Part shown: positions 55,855-64,000 of the stretch, in pieces
Position numbering within the stretch: position 1 is the first letter of the stretch
How the letters are laid out: each line of letters starts with the position of its first letter
Source: Thioclava sp. GXIMD2076
Lineage (GTDB): Bacteria; Pseudomonadota; Alphaproteobacteria; Rhodobacterales; Rhodobacteraceae
NCBI RefSeq assembly: GCF_037949795.1
Contig: NZ_CP149932.1
Coordinates: 1,291,001 to 1,355,000, forward strand
Direction: 5' to 3'
DNA length: 64,000 nt
Notes under the pieces: model-generated
Told to the model about the DNA's origin: nothing
Seen by the model: the letters and a program-made list of their open reading frames with translations, nothing else
Database searches by the model: none
Position numbers and translations under genes: made by a program

Positions 55855-56706
55855 TCAGGCCGCAACCAGAAGGGGGGCTACGCCCAGCTCTTTATGGACC
55901 TTTTCGATGACCGCCTCGGGCAGGCCGAGCGCATCTGCAAACGCTTCGAGATAGGCGATGTCTTTCGGTTGGTCGGGGTCGATGGCCATGACCGACATCG
56001 CGTAGGCCTGCGGCTCAAGGCCCGAGGGCACCTTCAGGCTCAGGCGCTCGATGTCGATCGGCGCTTCGAGGATATGTTTCACGAAAGCCCGCTCGTCGCC
56101 ATGCATGCCGTCGAGCTTGGCCAAAAGCTTGTCGCGCTCGGGCTGGTCGATCACCTCGTCGGCCTTGGCGGCTTGCAGCAATGCCTTCACCAGAACGGCG
56201 GCGGCAACGTTCTGGGCGGGCGAAGGCTTTTTCCACGGTTCCGAGCCGCTTGCGAAGGCCGCGTTCAGTTCCTCGCCAAAGGAGCGTTCGGACGTCACGC
56301 GCTGCGCCGGCGTCTTGCCAAGGCATTCACTACTGGTGGTCTCGGAGAGCTGCTCGAGAAGCTTGCCCAGACCGCCGCGCTTGCCGCACATGTCACGCGC
56401 GAGTTGCGAGATCGCGTCGGACATGCCGCCGCTTCCGGCCGAGCTGGAGCGGTGGCGCACCAGCGAGGCGCTCCGCCCGAGCCGCTCCAGCATGGCCCCC
56501 ATGCTATAGCCACTGAACTGGTAGAGGTGGTTTATTTTGCCACCCAGCAATGCGGCGAGGCGCTCTTCGAAATCGCCCTGCGCATCGCCGTTCAAAAGAC
56601 CACCCGATCCGCCCAACTCGCCTCTGGCCGCACGGGCAAGGTTCGAGCCGCCTTTCGCTTGGGCGATCCCGAGCGTTACCTTGGCGAGTGTTCCGACGAA
56701 TGACAT
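55855..56706 (-). CDS. TerB/DUF533-like protein
   Basis: A 283-aa protein: N-terminal segment with a Gly-rich region (about 15-45, GGSNLARAARGELGGSGG), a variable centre, and a C-terminal all-helical domain (about 165-280) of the TerB-like/DUF533 type: VLVKALLQAAKADEVIDQPERDKLLAKLDG and AYAMSVMAIDPDQPKDIAYL. Acidic residues in the first helix are the metal-binding kind in TerB. No signal peptide. Function unknown; some relatives are linked to tellurite or phage resistance, with no neighbours here that support this. ATG 56706 with GGAGG 6 nt upstream. Confidence 0.75.
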   Translation of the reverse strand: MSFVGTLAKVTLGIAQAKGGSNLARAARGELGGSGGLLNGDAQGDFEERLAALLGGKINHLYQFSGYSMGAMLERLGRSASLVRHRSSSAGSGGMSDAISQLARDMCGKRGGLGKLLEQLSETTSSECLGKTPAQRVTSERSFGEELNAAFASGSEPWKKPSPAQNVAAAVLVKALLQAAKADEVIDQPERDKLLAKLDGMHGDERAFVKHILEAPIDIERLSLKVPSGLEPQAYAMSVMAIDPDQPKDIAYLEAFADALGLPEAVIEKVHKELGVAPLLVAA

Positions 56707-57106
56707 GATGGCCTCCTGCAGTGTCACATGTAACGAGTCTATGTCGGGACCTACCAAAAGTCAGCGGGTCGGGTTCCTGCTGAGTGGGTGTGTGGCGCGG
56801 CTGCTACGCGGAAAGCTACCATTTACGGGGTGTTTTTGGCCATTATGCTCAAAGATCAGGCAGCGATGGCCAAATTGGTGGCGTTTACGCCTATGCGTCC
56901 GCGCCCGCCCGCGCGCTTTTGTCGCGCCCGCTCTCCAAGCGCTGCCCTGACTCGGTATCCGCGCCCATTCAGGCGCAGGAAAACTATCGGTGAAAGCGAC
57001 GGGAATCTGCTTATCGCGCTTGATTTTTCTGCTGTAGGGAAATATCTAGCCCGCGATATTGTCACGGGCCTTCAGACGGCCCCCCAAACCAGAGGCGTCC
57101 CGCGAG
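56707..57106. promoter_or_regulatory. 400-bp tuf upstream region with candidate sigma70 promoter
   Basis: No gene is supported here; several short frames lack ribosome sites or homology. TTGATT (57020-57025) and TATCTA (57043-57048) are separated by 17 bp, a fair -35/-10 pair for tuf with a leader of about 55 nt. The 3' part before the ATG is C-rich with no clear Shine-Dalgarno beyond GAG. Confidence 0.4.
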
Positions 57107-58282
57107 ATGGCAAAGGCAAAGTTTGAACGTAACAAACCGCACGTTAACATCGGCACGATCGGCCACGTTGACCACGGCAAAACCACGCTGACCGCAGCAA
57201 TCACCAAGTATTTCGGTGACTTCAAGGCCTACGACCAGATCGACGGCGCACCGGAAGAAAAAGCACGCGGCATCACCATCTCGACCGCACACGTCGAGTA
57301 TGAGTCGGAAAACCGCCACTACGCGCACGTCGACTGCCCCGGCCACGCTGACTATGTTAAGAACATGATCACCGGTGCGGCACAGATGGACGGCGCGATC
57401 CTCGTTGTGAACGCAGCTGACGGCCCGATGCCGCAGACCCGCGAGCACATCCTGCTCGGCCGTCAGGTCGGCATCCCGACCATGGTTGTTTACCTGAACA
57501 AGGTTGACCAGGTTGACGACGAAGAGCTGCTGGATCTGGTCGAGATGGAAGTCCGCGAGCTTCTGTCGTCCTACGACTACCCCGGCGACGATATTCCGAT
57601 CGTCAAAGGTTCGGCACTTGCAGCCCTCGAAGGCCGCGATCCGGAAATCGGCGAGAACTCGATCCGCGCGCTCATCGCAGCCGTTGACGACTTCATCCCG
57701 ACCCCGGCACGTGCTGTTGACCAGCCCTTCCTGATGCCGATCGAAGACGTGTTCTCGATCTCGGGCCGTGGTACCGTTGTGACCGGTCGTGTCGAGCGCG
57801 GCGTGATCAACGTTGGCGACGAACTCGAAATCGTCGGTATCCGCGACACCAAGAAAACGACCTGCACCGGTGTGGAAATGTTCCGCAAGCTGCTGGATCG
57901 TGGTGAAGCAGGCGACAACATCGGCGCCCTGCTGCGCGGTATCGACCGTGAAGGCGTTGAGCGTGGTCAGGTTCTGTGCAAGCCGGGTTCGGTCAAGCCG
58001 CACACCAAGTTCGAAGCAGAAGCCTATATCCTCACCAAAGAGGAAGGTGGCCGTCACACGCCGTTCTTCGCGAACTACCGTCCGCAGTTCTACTTCCGCA
58101 CCACGGACGTCACCGGGACCGTTACGCTGCCGGAAGGCACCGAGATGGTTATGCCGGGCGACAACCTGAAGTTCGAAGTCGAACTGATCGCCCCGATCGC
58201 CATGGAAGATGGTCTGCGCTTCGCAATCCGCGAAGGCGGCCGTACCGTTGGTGCAGGCGTTGTGTCGAAAATCCTCGCATAA
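57107..58282 (+). CDS. tuf: elongation factor Tu
   Basis: GTPase bringing aminoacyl-tRNA to the ribosome. The 391-aa protein has G1 [12 protein letters not shown]3 [13 protein letters not shown]4 NKVDQV, effector RGITIS and the C-terminal GMRLREGGRT-like end (here [16 protein letters not shown]). Start ATG 57107 ([16 protein letters not shown]); the open frame upstream is not EF-Tu. Codon choice is biased to C-ending codons, as for highly expressed genes. With no fusA in front, this is the tuf copy linked to the secE-rpoB region. A terminator follows at 58309. Confidence 0.98.
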   Translation: MAKAKFERNKPHVNIGTIGHVDHGKTTLTAAITKYFGDFKAYDQIDGAPEEKARGITISTAHVEYESENRHYAHVDCPGHADYVKNMITGAAQMDGAILVVNAADGPMPQTREHILLGRQVGIPTMVVYLNKVDQVDDEELLDLVEMEVRELLSSYDYPGDDIPIVKGSALAALEGRDPEIGENSIRALIAAVDDFIPTPARAVDQPFLMPIEDVFSISGRGTVVTGRVERGVINVGDELEIVGIRDTKKTTCTGVEMFRKLLDRGEAGDNIGALLRGIDREGVERGQVLCKPGSVKPHTKFEAEAYILTKEEGGRHTPFFANYRPQFYFRTTDVTGTVTLPEGTEMVMPGDNLKFEVELIAPIAMEDGLRFAIREGGRTVGAGVVSKILA

Positions 58283-58308
58283 TCCCACGCGGATCATGTG
58301 ATCTACGG

Positions 58309-58336
58309 AAGGGCGGCCAACAGGCCGCCCTTTTGC
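58309..58336 (+). terminator. Rho-independent terminator of tuf
   Basis: AAGGGCGGCC (58309-58318) and GGCCGCCCTT around AACA, then TTTT. Confidence 0.88.
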
Positions 58337-58457
58337 TTTGCCCGCCCTGCTGATGCGAACGGGCAGGGGATTAGTGTTTTTTCCGAGGCGCTTGGCGAAG
58401 GCGGGACCCGCGGGAAAAAGAATTTCGGGGATTGGTCGAAAACCTTGAAATACCCCC

Positions 58458-58486
58458 TTGCTTTCCTCTCTGCGGGTCTGTATCTC
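58458..58486 (+). promoter_or_regulatory. candidate promoter of tRNA-Trp-secE-nusG
   Basis: TTGCTT (58458-58463) and TATCTC (58481-58486) are separated by 17 bp; the start would fall about 7 bp before the tRNA. It lies downstream of the tuf terminator. CTTG-type -35 boxes are usual in alphaproteobacterial stable-RNA promoters. Confidence 0.45.
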
Positions 58487-58499
58487 CCGCTCACGGCCT

Positions 58500-58575
58500 A
58501 GGGGTATAGCTCAGTTGGTAGAGCATCGGTCTCCAAAACCGAGGGTCGTGGGTTCGAGTCCCCCTGCCCCTGCCA
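58500..58575 (+). tRNA. trnW: tRNA-Trp (anticodon CCA)
   Basis: A 76-nt cloverleaf: acceptor AGGGGTA pairs with TGCCCCT (one G-U), D-arm GCTCAGTTGGTAGAGC, anticodon loop CTCCAAA reading CCA, T-arm GGGTTCGAGTCCC, and an encoded CCA end. The tuf-trnW-secE order is widespread in proteobacteria. Confidence 0.97.
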
Positions 58576-58692
58576 GTCCTTTCCTTCGATGAAGCGCTCA
58601 TGTAGGCAGGCTGGTGACGGTCGGCGCTACGGGAACGTAGCGACGCGTGAATGTAGCCCGCCTGTTTCGGGCGACTAGAGGAAGATGGCATA

Positions 58693-58875
58693 ATGGCAAA
58701 TCCCCTTCGGTTCTTGCAGCAAGTGCGTTCTGAAACGGCCAAGATTTCGTGGCCTTCGCGTCGTGAAGTGGTGCTGACTTCGGTCATGGTGCTCGTGCTG
58801 ACGGCGCTGACTGCGCTGTTCTTCTCGGGCGTGGATTTCGTGATCCGGCTTGGTGTCGGTCAGCTGATCGGCTGA
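58693..58875 (+). CDS. secE: preprotein translocase subunit SecE
   Basis: A 60-aa single-span SecE: cytoplasmic amphipathic helix FLQQVRSETAKISWPSRREV with the conserved KISWPSRREV segment, then one transmembrane helix (about 28-50). It stabilises SecY in the inner-membrane translocon. The ATG is at 58693. The short form (one helix) is the common one outside enterobacteria. It lies between tRNA-Trp and nusG. Confidence 0.96.
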   Translation: MANPLRFLQQVRSETAKISWPSRREVVLTSVMVLVLTALTALFFSGVDFVIRLGVGQLIG

Positions 58876-59078
58876 TCCTCCGGTCTGGGCGCTATGGGGT
58901 TGAAAACCTCCCGTAGCGTCTGTATGGGAGCATGACTCTCCGGAAAAGGGCGTGCATCGATTCGGATCGTGCGCGCTCGTTTTGTTTCGGTGTCGCGTCT
59001 GGGCCGCTTGGCCAGGGCAGGGCAAAATGGGAATTCGCGGCGTTCGAAGCGCCGGTTAAGGAAAAGGCAGGCTCGAGC

Positions 59079-59621
59079 ATGGCGAAGCGTTGGTATTCGG
59101 TAATGGTTCTCTCGAACTTCGAGAAGAAGGTTGCCGAGCAGATCCGGCAGTCTGTTGTCGAGAAGGGCCTTGAGGAAGAGATCGAGGAAGTCCTCGTTCC
59201 GACCGAAGAAGTGATCGAAGTGCGCCGTGGCAAGAAAGTCACCTCCGAGCGCCGCTTCATGCCGGGCTATGTGCTCGTGCGTATGGATATGACGGATCAG
59301 GGCTACCACCTGATCAACTCGACCAACCGGGTGACCGGGTTCCTCGGTCATCAGGGTAAGCCGATGCCGATGTCGGACGCCGAGGTGGACCGGATGCTGA
59401 ACCGTGGTGGCAGTGCCTCTTCCGAGAAGGCCGAGCCGCGCAGCCTGATCACCTTCGAGGTAGGCGAGAATGTGAATGTGACCGACGGGCCCTTCGAGGG
59501 CTTCTCGGGTATGGTCGAGGAAGTTGACGACGCTGCGAGCCGCCTGAAGGTGACGGTCTCGATCTTCGGTCGTCCGACCCCGGTCGAACTGGAATTCACT
59601 CAGGTGCAGAAAATCGCCTGA
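59079..59621 (+). CDS. nusG: transcription termination/antitermination protein NusG
   Basis: Binds RNA polymerase and Rho or ribosomes (through NusE). The 180-aa protein has the NGN domain (1-110: RWYSVMVLSNFEKKVAEQI, MPGYVLVRMDM, NRVTGFLGH) and the C-terminal KOW motif (about 128-178: FEVGENVNVTDGPFEGFSGMVEEV). Start ATG 59079. The 200-bp stretch from secE to nusG has no gene; the frame is open upstream but does not look like NusG. Followed by rplK. Confidence 0.96.
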   Translation: MAKRWYSVMVLSNFEKKVAEQIRQSVVEKGLEEEIEEVLVPTEEVIEVRRGKKVTSERRFMPGYVLVRMDMTDQGYHLINSTNRVTGFLGHQGKPMPMSDAEVDRMLNRGGSASSEKAEPRSLITFEVGENVNVTDGPFEGFSGMVEEVDDAASRLKVTVSIFGRPTPVELEFTQVQKIA

Positions 59622-59705
59622 GGGATGTGGGAGGTGTCGGGAATGAGCCCGCACCGCGACCACTAAACTTGCCCCCGCGGGGCAGAGTGATAAAGGAGAA
59701 GCCAA

Positions 59706-60158
59706 ATGGCTAAGAAAGTGATTGGGCAGCTGAAGCTGCAAATCGCAGCGGGTTCCGCGAACCCATCCCCGCCCGTCGGCCCGGCACTGGGTCAGCGCGG
59801 CATCAACATCATGGAATTCTGCAAGGCGTTTAACGCCAAGACGCAGGAAATGGACAAGCAGGCGAAGATCCCGACGGTCATCACCTACTATGCCGACAAG
59901 TCGTTCACCTTCGAAGTGAAACAACCGACTGCGTCCTTCTTCATCAAGCAAGCCGCTGGCCTGAAGCCGGTTGGCAAGCGTAACCGCCCGAAGGGTTCGG
60001 TTGCACCGGGTCGTGAAGTTGCTGGCACCATCACCGCTGCACAAGTGCGCGCGATTGCTGAAGCAAAAATGTCTGATCTGAACGCCAACGACATCGAAGG
60101 CGCGATGAACATCATCCTCGGCTCCGCGAAGTCGATCGGTATCGAGGTGAAAGGCTAA
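59706..60158 (+). CDS. rplK: 50S ribosomal protein L11
   Basis: A 150-aa L11, part of the GTPase-associated centre with L10/L12. [21 protein letters not shown] (N-terminal domain, thiostrepton/RelA region) and the C-terminal RNA-binding domain ending [10 protein letters not shown] are diagnostic. AAAGGAG lies 7 nt before the ATG. Four bases separate it from rplA, so they form one transcript. Two or three residues longer than E. coli L11. Confidence 0.97.
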   Translation: MAKKVIGQLKLQIAAGSANPSPPVGPALGQRGINIMEFCKAFNAKTQEMDKQAKIPTVITYYADKSFTFEVKQPTASFFIKQAAGLKPVGKRNRPKGSVAPGREVAGTITAAQVRAIAEAKMSDLNANDIEGAMNIILGSAKSIGIEVKG

Positions 60159-60161
60159 ATC

Positions 60162-60860
60162 ATGGCAAAGCTCGGTAAACGCACCAAAGCCGCTCGCGAA
60201 GCATTCGCAGGCAAAGAACTGATCTCGGTTGAAGACGCCGTTGCACTGGTGAAAGCCAATGCAAAAGCGAAATTCGACGAGACGCTCGAAATCGCTCTGA
60301 ACCTCGGCGTTGACCCGCGTCACGCAGACCAGATGGTCCGCGGCGTGGTCTCGCTGCCGAACGGCACCGGTAAAACGGTCCGTGTTGCTGTCTTCGCTCG
60401 CGGCCCGAAAGCCGACGAAGCCAAAGCAGCTGGCGCGGATATCGTTGGCGCAGAAGACCTGATGGAAACCATCCAGTCGGGCAAGATCGAATTCGATCGC
60501 TGCATCGCGACCCCGGATATGATGCCGATCGTCGGTCGTCTGGGCAAGATCCTCGGCCCGCGCAACCTCATGCCGAACCCCAAAGTCGGCACCGTGACCA
60601 TGGACGTGAAAGCGGCCGTGGAAGCAGCCAAGGGCGGCGAAGTCCAGTTCAAAGTCGAGAAAGCCGGTGTAATCCACGGCGGTATCGGCAAGATCTCCTT
60701 CACCGAAGAGCAACTGGCCCAGAACGTTCGTGCATTCGTCGAGGCAGTTGCCAAAGCGAAGCCCGCGGGCGCCAAAGGCAACTACATGAAGAAAGTCTCG
60801 ATCTCCTCGACCATGGGTCCGGGCGTATCGGTAGACCTCGCTTCGGCAACCGGCAACTAA
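60162..60860 (+). CDS. rplA: 50S ribosomal protein L1
   Basis: A 232-aa L1 that binds 23S rRNA at the L1 stalk and in many bacteria represses its own rplKA m[58 protein letters not shown] and [13 protein letters not shown] are signature stretches. C-terminal [15 protein letters not shown] is typical. A hairpin terminator follows, which may decouple rplKA from rplJL. Confidence 0.97.
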   Translation: MAKLGKRTKAAREAFAGKELISVEDAVALVKANAKAKFDETLEIALNLGVDPRHADQMVRGVVSLPNGTGKTVRVAVFARGPKADEAKAAGADIVGAEDLMETIQSGKIEFDRCIATPDMMPIVGRLGKILGPRNLMPNPKVGTVTMDVKAAVEAAKGGEVQFKVEKAGVIHGGIGKISFTEEQLAQNVRAFVEAVAKAKPAGAKGNYMKKVSISSTMGPGVSVDLASATGN

Positions 60861-60880
60861 GCCCGGGTTGCATCGGATAG

Positions 60881-60914
60881 GGAAGGGCGGTCCTCGGGCC
60901 GCCCTTTCTGTTTG
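60881..60914 (+). terminator. terminator-like hairpin between rplA and rplJ
   Basis: AAGGGCGG and CCGCCCTT pair around the TCCTCGGG loop and run into TCTGTTT, 20-50 bp after rplA. Full or partial termination here would separate rplKA from rplJL. Confidence 0.75.
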
Positions 60915-61203
60915 AAAACATCCGTGAGCTGAGAAATTAAGGCTTCACAAAAGCTGCGTTCAGGTGTAGGAACGCAGCCTGTTGCACCGCTGACCGCTTG
61001 GTCAAGGTGGAACGATTCGTCCGAGACGGTGGGTGAGGCGCGAGCCTGGTAAATCCTGCCTGAGGCGGGAAGGACAGATTTCCTAGGTGCTTTGCATGAA
61101 GCCCCAAAGGTGATCTTGGACGGACCGTTGCGGACCCCGAGTCGGGGCAAGTGCCCCGGCAAAATGAGCCGGAGGGTCAAACCTCCCAACTTGGAGTGTA
61201 ACT
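60915..61203 (+). promoter_or_regulatory. rplJL leader with chained alternative hairpins
   Basis: 289 bp without a gene. The 3' part holds overlapping hairpins: CCCC/GGGG (61135-61147), GGGGC/GCCCC (61144-61157), CCGGC/GCCGG (61156-61172) and GGAGG/CCTCC (61171-61186). CCTCC could instead pair with the ribosome site GGAG (61193-61196). Such competing folds suit L10(L12)4 autoregulation of rplJL; the L10 binding site itself is not proven. Confidence 0.45.
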
Positions 61204-61716
61204 GTGGATAGAGCCCAGAAAGAGAAAGTGGTCGAGGAACTCGGCCAGATCTTCGAAAGCTCTGGCGTCGTGGTGGTTGCCCACTACGAAGGCCTGACGG
61301 TTGCTGAAATGCAGGACCTGCGCGCGAAAATGCGTGAAGCGGGCGGGTCTGTGCGCGTTGCCAAGAACAAGCTCGCCAAGATCGCCCTTGCGGACAAGCC
61401 GTGCGAAAGCATCGCTCAGTACCTCACGGGCATGACGGTGCTCTCCTATTCCGAAGATCCGGTCGCTGCGGCGAAAGTGGTCGTGGAATACGCCAAGAAG
61501 AACGAGAAACTCTCGATCCTCGGCGGCGCAATGGGGAATGATGCACTTGACGTCGCCGGTGTTAAAGCCGTGGCAGCCATGCCGTCGCGTGAAGAGCTTA
61601 TCGCTCAGATCGTTTCGTGCCTGGGTGCACCCGCTTCGAACATCGCCGGTGCCATTGGCGCGCCTGCTTCGAACATCGCGGGCATTCTCTCGACCATCGA
61701 AGAGAAAGCTGCGTAA
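61204..61716 (+). CDS. rplJ: 50S ribosomal protein L10
   Basis: A 170-aa L10, base of the L10-L12 stalk. [31 protein letters not shown] and the [24 protein letters not shown] segment are conserved; the C-terminal helix that binds L12 dimers includes two repeats of [22 protein letters not shown]. The start is GTG 61204 with GGAG 8 nt upstream, consistent with a leader-controlled initiation site. Followed by rplL. Confidence 0.96.
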   Translation: MDRAQKEKVVEELGQIFESSGVVVVAHYEGLTVAEMQDLRAKMREAGGSVRVAKNKLAKIALADKPCESIAQYLTGMTVLSYSEDPVAAAKVVVEYAKKNEKLSILGGAMGNDALDVAGVKAVAAMPSREELIAQIVSCLGAPASNIAGAIGAPASNIAGILSTIEEKAA

Positions 61717-61792
61717 GCAAACTGTTATGGCCTTCGTCGTGGCTTGAAGTCCGACGTTGGAAACCAAACCCTAATCTTAGGAACTGAGTAAA

Positions 61793-62164
61793 ATGGCTGA
61801 TCTGAAAAAACTCGCCGAAGAAATCGTTGCTCTCACGCTGCTGGAAGCACAAGAGCTGAAAACCATCCTGAAAGACGAGTACGGCATCGAGCCGGCAGCC
61901 GGTGGCGCCGTCATGATGGCTGGCCCGGCAGCAGCTGCTGAAGCAGCTGAAGAGAAAACCGAATTCGACGTGATCCTCGTCGATGCAGGCGACAAGAAAA
62001 TCAACGTCATCAAAGAAGTCCGCGGCATCACCGGCCTCGGCCTGAAAGAAGCCAAAGACCTCGTTGAGGCCGGCGGTAAAGTCAAAGAAGGCGCTGCAAA
62101 AGCAGAAGCCGAAGAAATCAAGAAAAAGCTCGAAGAAGCAGGCGCAAAGATCGAACTCAAGTAA
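61793..62164 (+). CDS. rplL: 50S ribosomal protein L7/L12
   Basis: A 123-aa L12: N-terminal dimer/L10-binding helices ([22 protein letters not shown]), an Ala-rich hinge (about 38-55, [20 protein letters not shown]) and the C-terminal factor-binding domain with [21 protein letters not shown]. Highly biased codon use. It ends before the hairpin at 62200 that precedes rpoB. Confidence 0.97.
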   Translation: MADLKKLAEEIVALTLLEAQELKTILKDEYGIEPAAGGAVMMAGPAAAAEAAEEKTEFDVILVDAGDKKINVIKEVRGITGLGLKEAKDLVEAGGKVKEGAAKAEAEEIKKKLEEAGAKIELK

Positions 62165-62199
62165 TTGGGTTCGGTGCGCACGCATCGAGTTTGAGATTG

Positions 62200-62228
62200 G
62201 GCTGGGTCCGGAGTTTCCGGGCCCAGCC
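62200..62228 (+). promoter_or_regulatory. rplL-rpoB intergenic hairpin
   Basis: GGCTGGG (62200-62206) and CCCAGCC (62222-62228) with inner TCCGG/CCGGG pairs form a long GC stem without a following T-run. In other proteobacteria this junction carries an attenuator or an RNase III site; either is possible here. Confidence 0.5.
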
Positions 62229-62403
62229 GAACCTGTCTCGGAGAGGGCTTTTTGATAAAGCGCTCTCCAAGGCGGCGTTCGCGGCTCGGGAGCTGACCGG
62301 TGGGACGGTCGGCAGGTATGGAGCCGCCCCCCTTATCGCCAGGCGCGCACCATGGGCCCCGACATAGTGCCGCACGCGAAAAGACGAAAGGTGACGACGA
62401 GCA

Positions 62404-64000
62404 TGGCTCAAGCTTACGTTGGTCAAAAGCGCATTCGCCGCTACTATGGTAAGATCCGCGAAGTCCTCGAAATGCCGAATCTCATCGAGGTTCAAAAGGC
62501 ATCCTACGACCTGTTCCTGCGCTCCGGCGAAGGGGAAGGTCATCTGGATGGCGAAGGCATCAAAGGGGTCTTCCAATCGGTCTTCCCGATCAAAGATTTC
62601 AATGACAACGCTATTCTGGAGTTCGTGAAATACGAGCTCGAAAAGCCGAAATACGACGTTGAGGAATGCCAGCAGCGCGATATGACCTATAGCGCCCCGC
62701 TGAAGGTCACCCTGCGCCTCATCGTGTTCGATGTCGACGAGAACACCGGTGCGCGTTCCGTGAAGGACATCAAGGAACAGGACGTGTTCATGGGCGATAT
62801 GCCCCTGATGACCAAGAACGGGACGTTCATCGTGAACGGCACCGAGCGCGTGATCGTCAGCCAGATGCACCGTTCGCCGGGCGTATTCTTCGACCATGAC
62901 CGCGGCAAGACCCACTCCTCGGGTAAGCTGCTGTTCGCCTGCCGCATCATTCCCTATCGCGGCTCGTGGCTCGACTTCGAATTCGACGCCAAGGATCTCG
63001 TGTTCGCACGGATCGACCGCCGCCGGAAGCTTCCGGTGACGACGCTGCTCTATGCGCTCGGCATGGATCAGGAAGGCATCATGGATGCCTATTACGACAC
63101 GGTCTCCTACACCTCCAAGGGGCGTCAGGGCTGGGTCACCAAGTTCTTCCCCGACCGCGTTCGCGGAACCCGTCCGACCTTCGATCTGGTCGATGCGGAC
63201 TCGGGCGAGGTTATCTGCAAAGCGGGCGACAAGATGACCCCGCGCATGGTCAAGAAGATCAAGGACGAAGGTCAAGTCACCGACCTGCTCGTGCCTTTCG
63301 ATCACATTCTGGGCCGCTTCTGCGCGAAGGACATCGTCAACGACCAGACCGGCTTCATCTACATCGAGGCAGGCGACGAGCTGACCGCAGAATACGACCG
63401 TGACGGCGACCTCGTGGGCGGGTCGATCAAGACGCTGATCGATAACGGCATCACCGAGATTCCGGTGCTGGATATCGATAACATCAACGTCGGTCCCTAC
63501 ATCCGCAACACGCTGGCCGCAGACAAGAACATGGGCCGCGACGGCGCGCTCATGGATATCTATCGCGTCATGCGTCCGGGCGAGCCGCCGACTGTCGAAG
63601 CCGCGTCGAATCTCTTCGATTCGATGTTCTTCGATAGTGAGCGCTACGATCTCTCGGCTGTTGGCCGCGTGAAGATGAACATGCGCCTCGACCTTGATGC
63701 GCCGGACACCCAGCGCACGCTGCGTCACGAAGACATCGTGGCCTGCATCAAGGGTCTGGTGGAGCTGCGCGACGGTAAAGGCGAGATCGACGATATCGAC
63801 CACCTCGGTAACCGTCGTGTGCGGTCTGTCGGCGAGCTGATGGAAAACCAGTATCGCGTCGGTCTGCTGCGCATGGAACGCGCGATCAAGGAACGCATGT
63901 CCTCGGTCGAGATCGATACGGTCATGCCGCAGGATCTGATCAACGCGAAACCGGCAGCGGCAGCGGTGCGTGAATTCTTCGGCTCCTCGCAGCTGTCGCA
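62404..64000 (+). CDS. rpoB: RNA polymerase beta subunit, N-terminal part (runs off right edge)
   Basis: Catalytic-core subunit of RNA polymerase. The first 532 codons are in the window: [18 protein letters not shown], then [39 protein letters not shown] and [13 protein letters not shown], which is the start of rifampicin-resistance cluster I, cut off at the window edge. All residues visible in that short piece (GSSQLS) are the wild-type kind. ATG 62404 has an ACGAGC upstream rather than a strong Shine-Dalgarno. The 240-bp gap after rplL holds only the hairpin at 62200-62228. Confidence 0.97.

Noticed and set aside
56758..57106. Several short plus-strand frames ahead of tuf
   Set aside because: Cys/Arg-rich composition, no ribosome sites, and one merely runs in frame into tuf; best read as promoter and leader DNA.
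58932..59078. Upstream extension of the nusG frame
   Set aside because: No NusG homology before the MAKRWYSV start; the extension is leader sequence.
1..64000. Mobile elements, prophage, CRISPR arrays, toxin-antitoxin or defence systems
   Set aside because: I found no transposase or integrase, no repeat-spacer array and no paired defence genes; the content is core metabolism and information processing. The NYN and TerB-like genes are single and lack defence neighbours.

Overview
The window reads as core chromosome of an alphaproteobacterium of the Rhodobacterales (Rhodobacteraceae/Paracoccaceae). GC is high and genes are tightly packed. Several gene orders are typical of the group: rpoZ-rsh-(DUF2062)-pdxJ-acpS-lepB-rnc-era-recO; chvI-chvG-hprK-rapZ-EIIA-HPr next to pckA; and tuf-tRNA-Trp-secE-nusG-rplKA-rplJL-rpoB. 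A methylsuccinyl-CoA dehydrogenase with the long N-terminal extension of the ethylmalonyl-CoA pathway is also present. The genus cannot be fixed from sequence alone. I see no insertion sequence, prophage, CRISPR array, rRNA or origin.

Layout. 1-7.7 kb: 5' part of glyA (off the left edge), nadK, an unusual NtrC-like regulator, prpE (propionyl-CoA synthetase) and maeB (malic enzyme). 7.8-11.5 kb: pyrimidine-nucleoside salvage operon cdd-deoA-deoB-upp. 11.5-16.1 kb: accessory envelope and surface genes (SPOR protein, membrane-anchored degenerate M48-like protein, sulfotransferase, Hint-domain protein, 70-aa protein). 16.2-20.8 kb: two paralogous MerR regulators, two hotdog thioesterases, a MATE exporter, a YqaA protein and a NYN-domain protein. 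21-30.1 kb: folK, rpoZ, the stringent-response enzyme rsh, then the pdxJ-to-recO block. 30.2-41.7 kb: acetyltransferases, mcd, a TSUP permease, dapE, rnr, a phospholipase-D-type synthase, an orphan VPLPA-CTERM protein and pckA. 41.9-47.4 kb: chvI/chvG/hprK/rapZ/EIIA/HPr and an acyltransferase, possibly led by a 31-codon membrane micropeptide. 47.5-56.7 kb: hbd, a DUF6473 gene, etfAB, a cobalamin adenosyltransferase, an SDR, an SH3 protein, parC and a TerB/DUF533 protein. 57.1-64 kb: tuf, tRNA-Trp, secE, nusG, four ribosomal-protein genes and the 5' third of rpoB.

How it fits together. Several dispersed genes serve short-chain acyl-CoA assimilation: PrpE makes propionyl-CoA; Mcd oxidises methylsuccinyl-CoA and passes electrons to ETF; the adenosyltransferase supplies adenosylcobalamin for the acyl-CoA mutases; Hbd handles 3-hydroxybutyryl-CoA; MaeB and PckA withdraw C4 acids to pyruvate and PEP. 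The DNA upstream of prpE carries several TTTGCAAA-type elements, the motif reported for the ScfR-family regulator PccR.

Nothing here is clearly a new multi-gene system. The items most worth a second look are the NtrC-like protein that lacks both the GAFTGA loop and the Walker B glutamate, the prpE upstream sites, the 31-codon ORF in front of chvI with a direct-repeat site upstream, the chain of competing hairpins ahead of rplJ, and the protease-like protein without its zinc motif.
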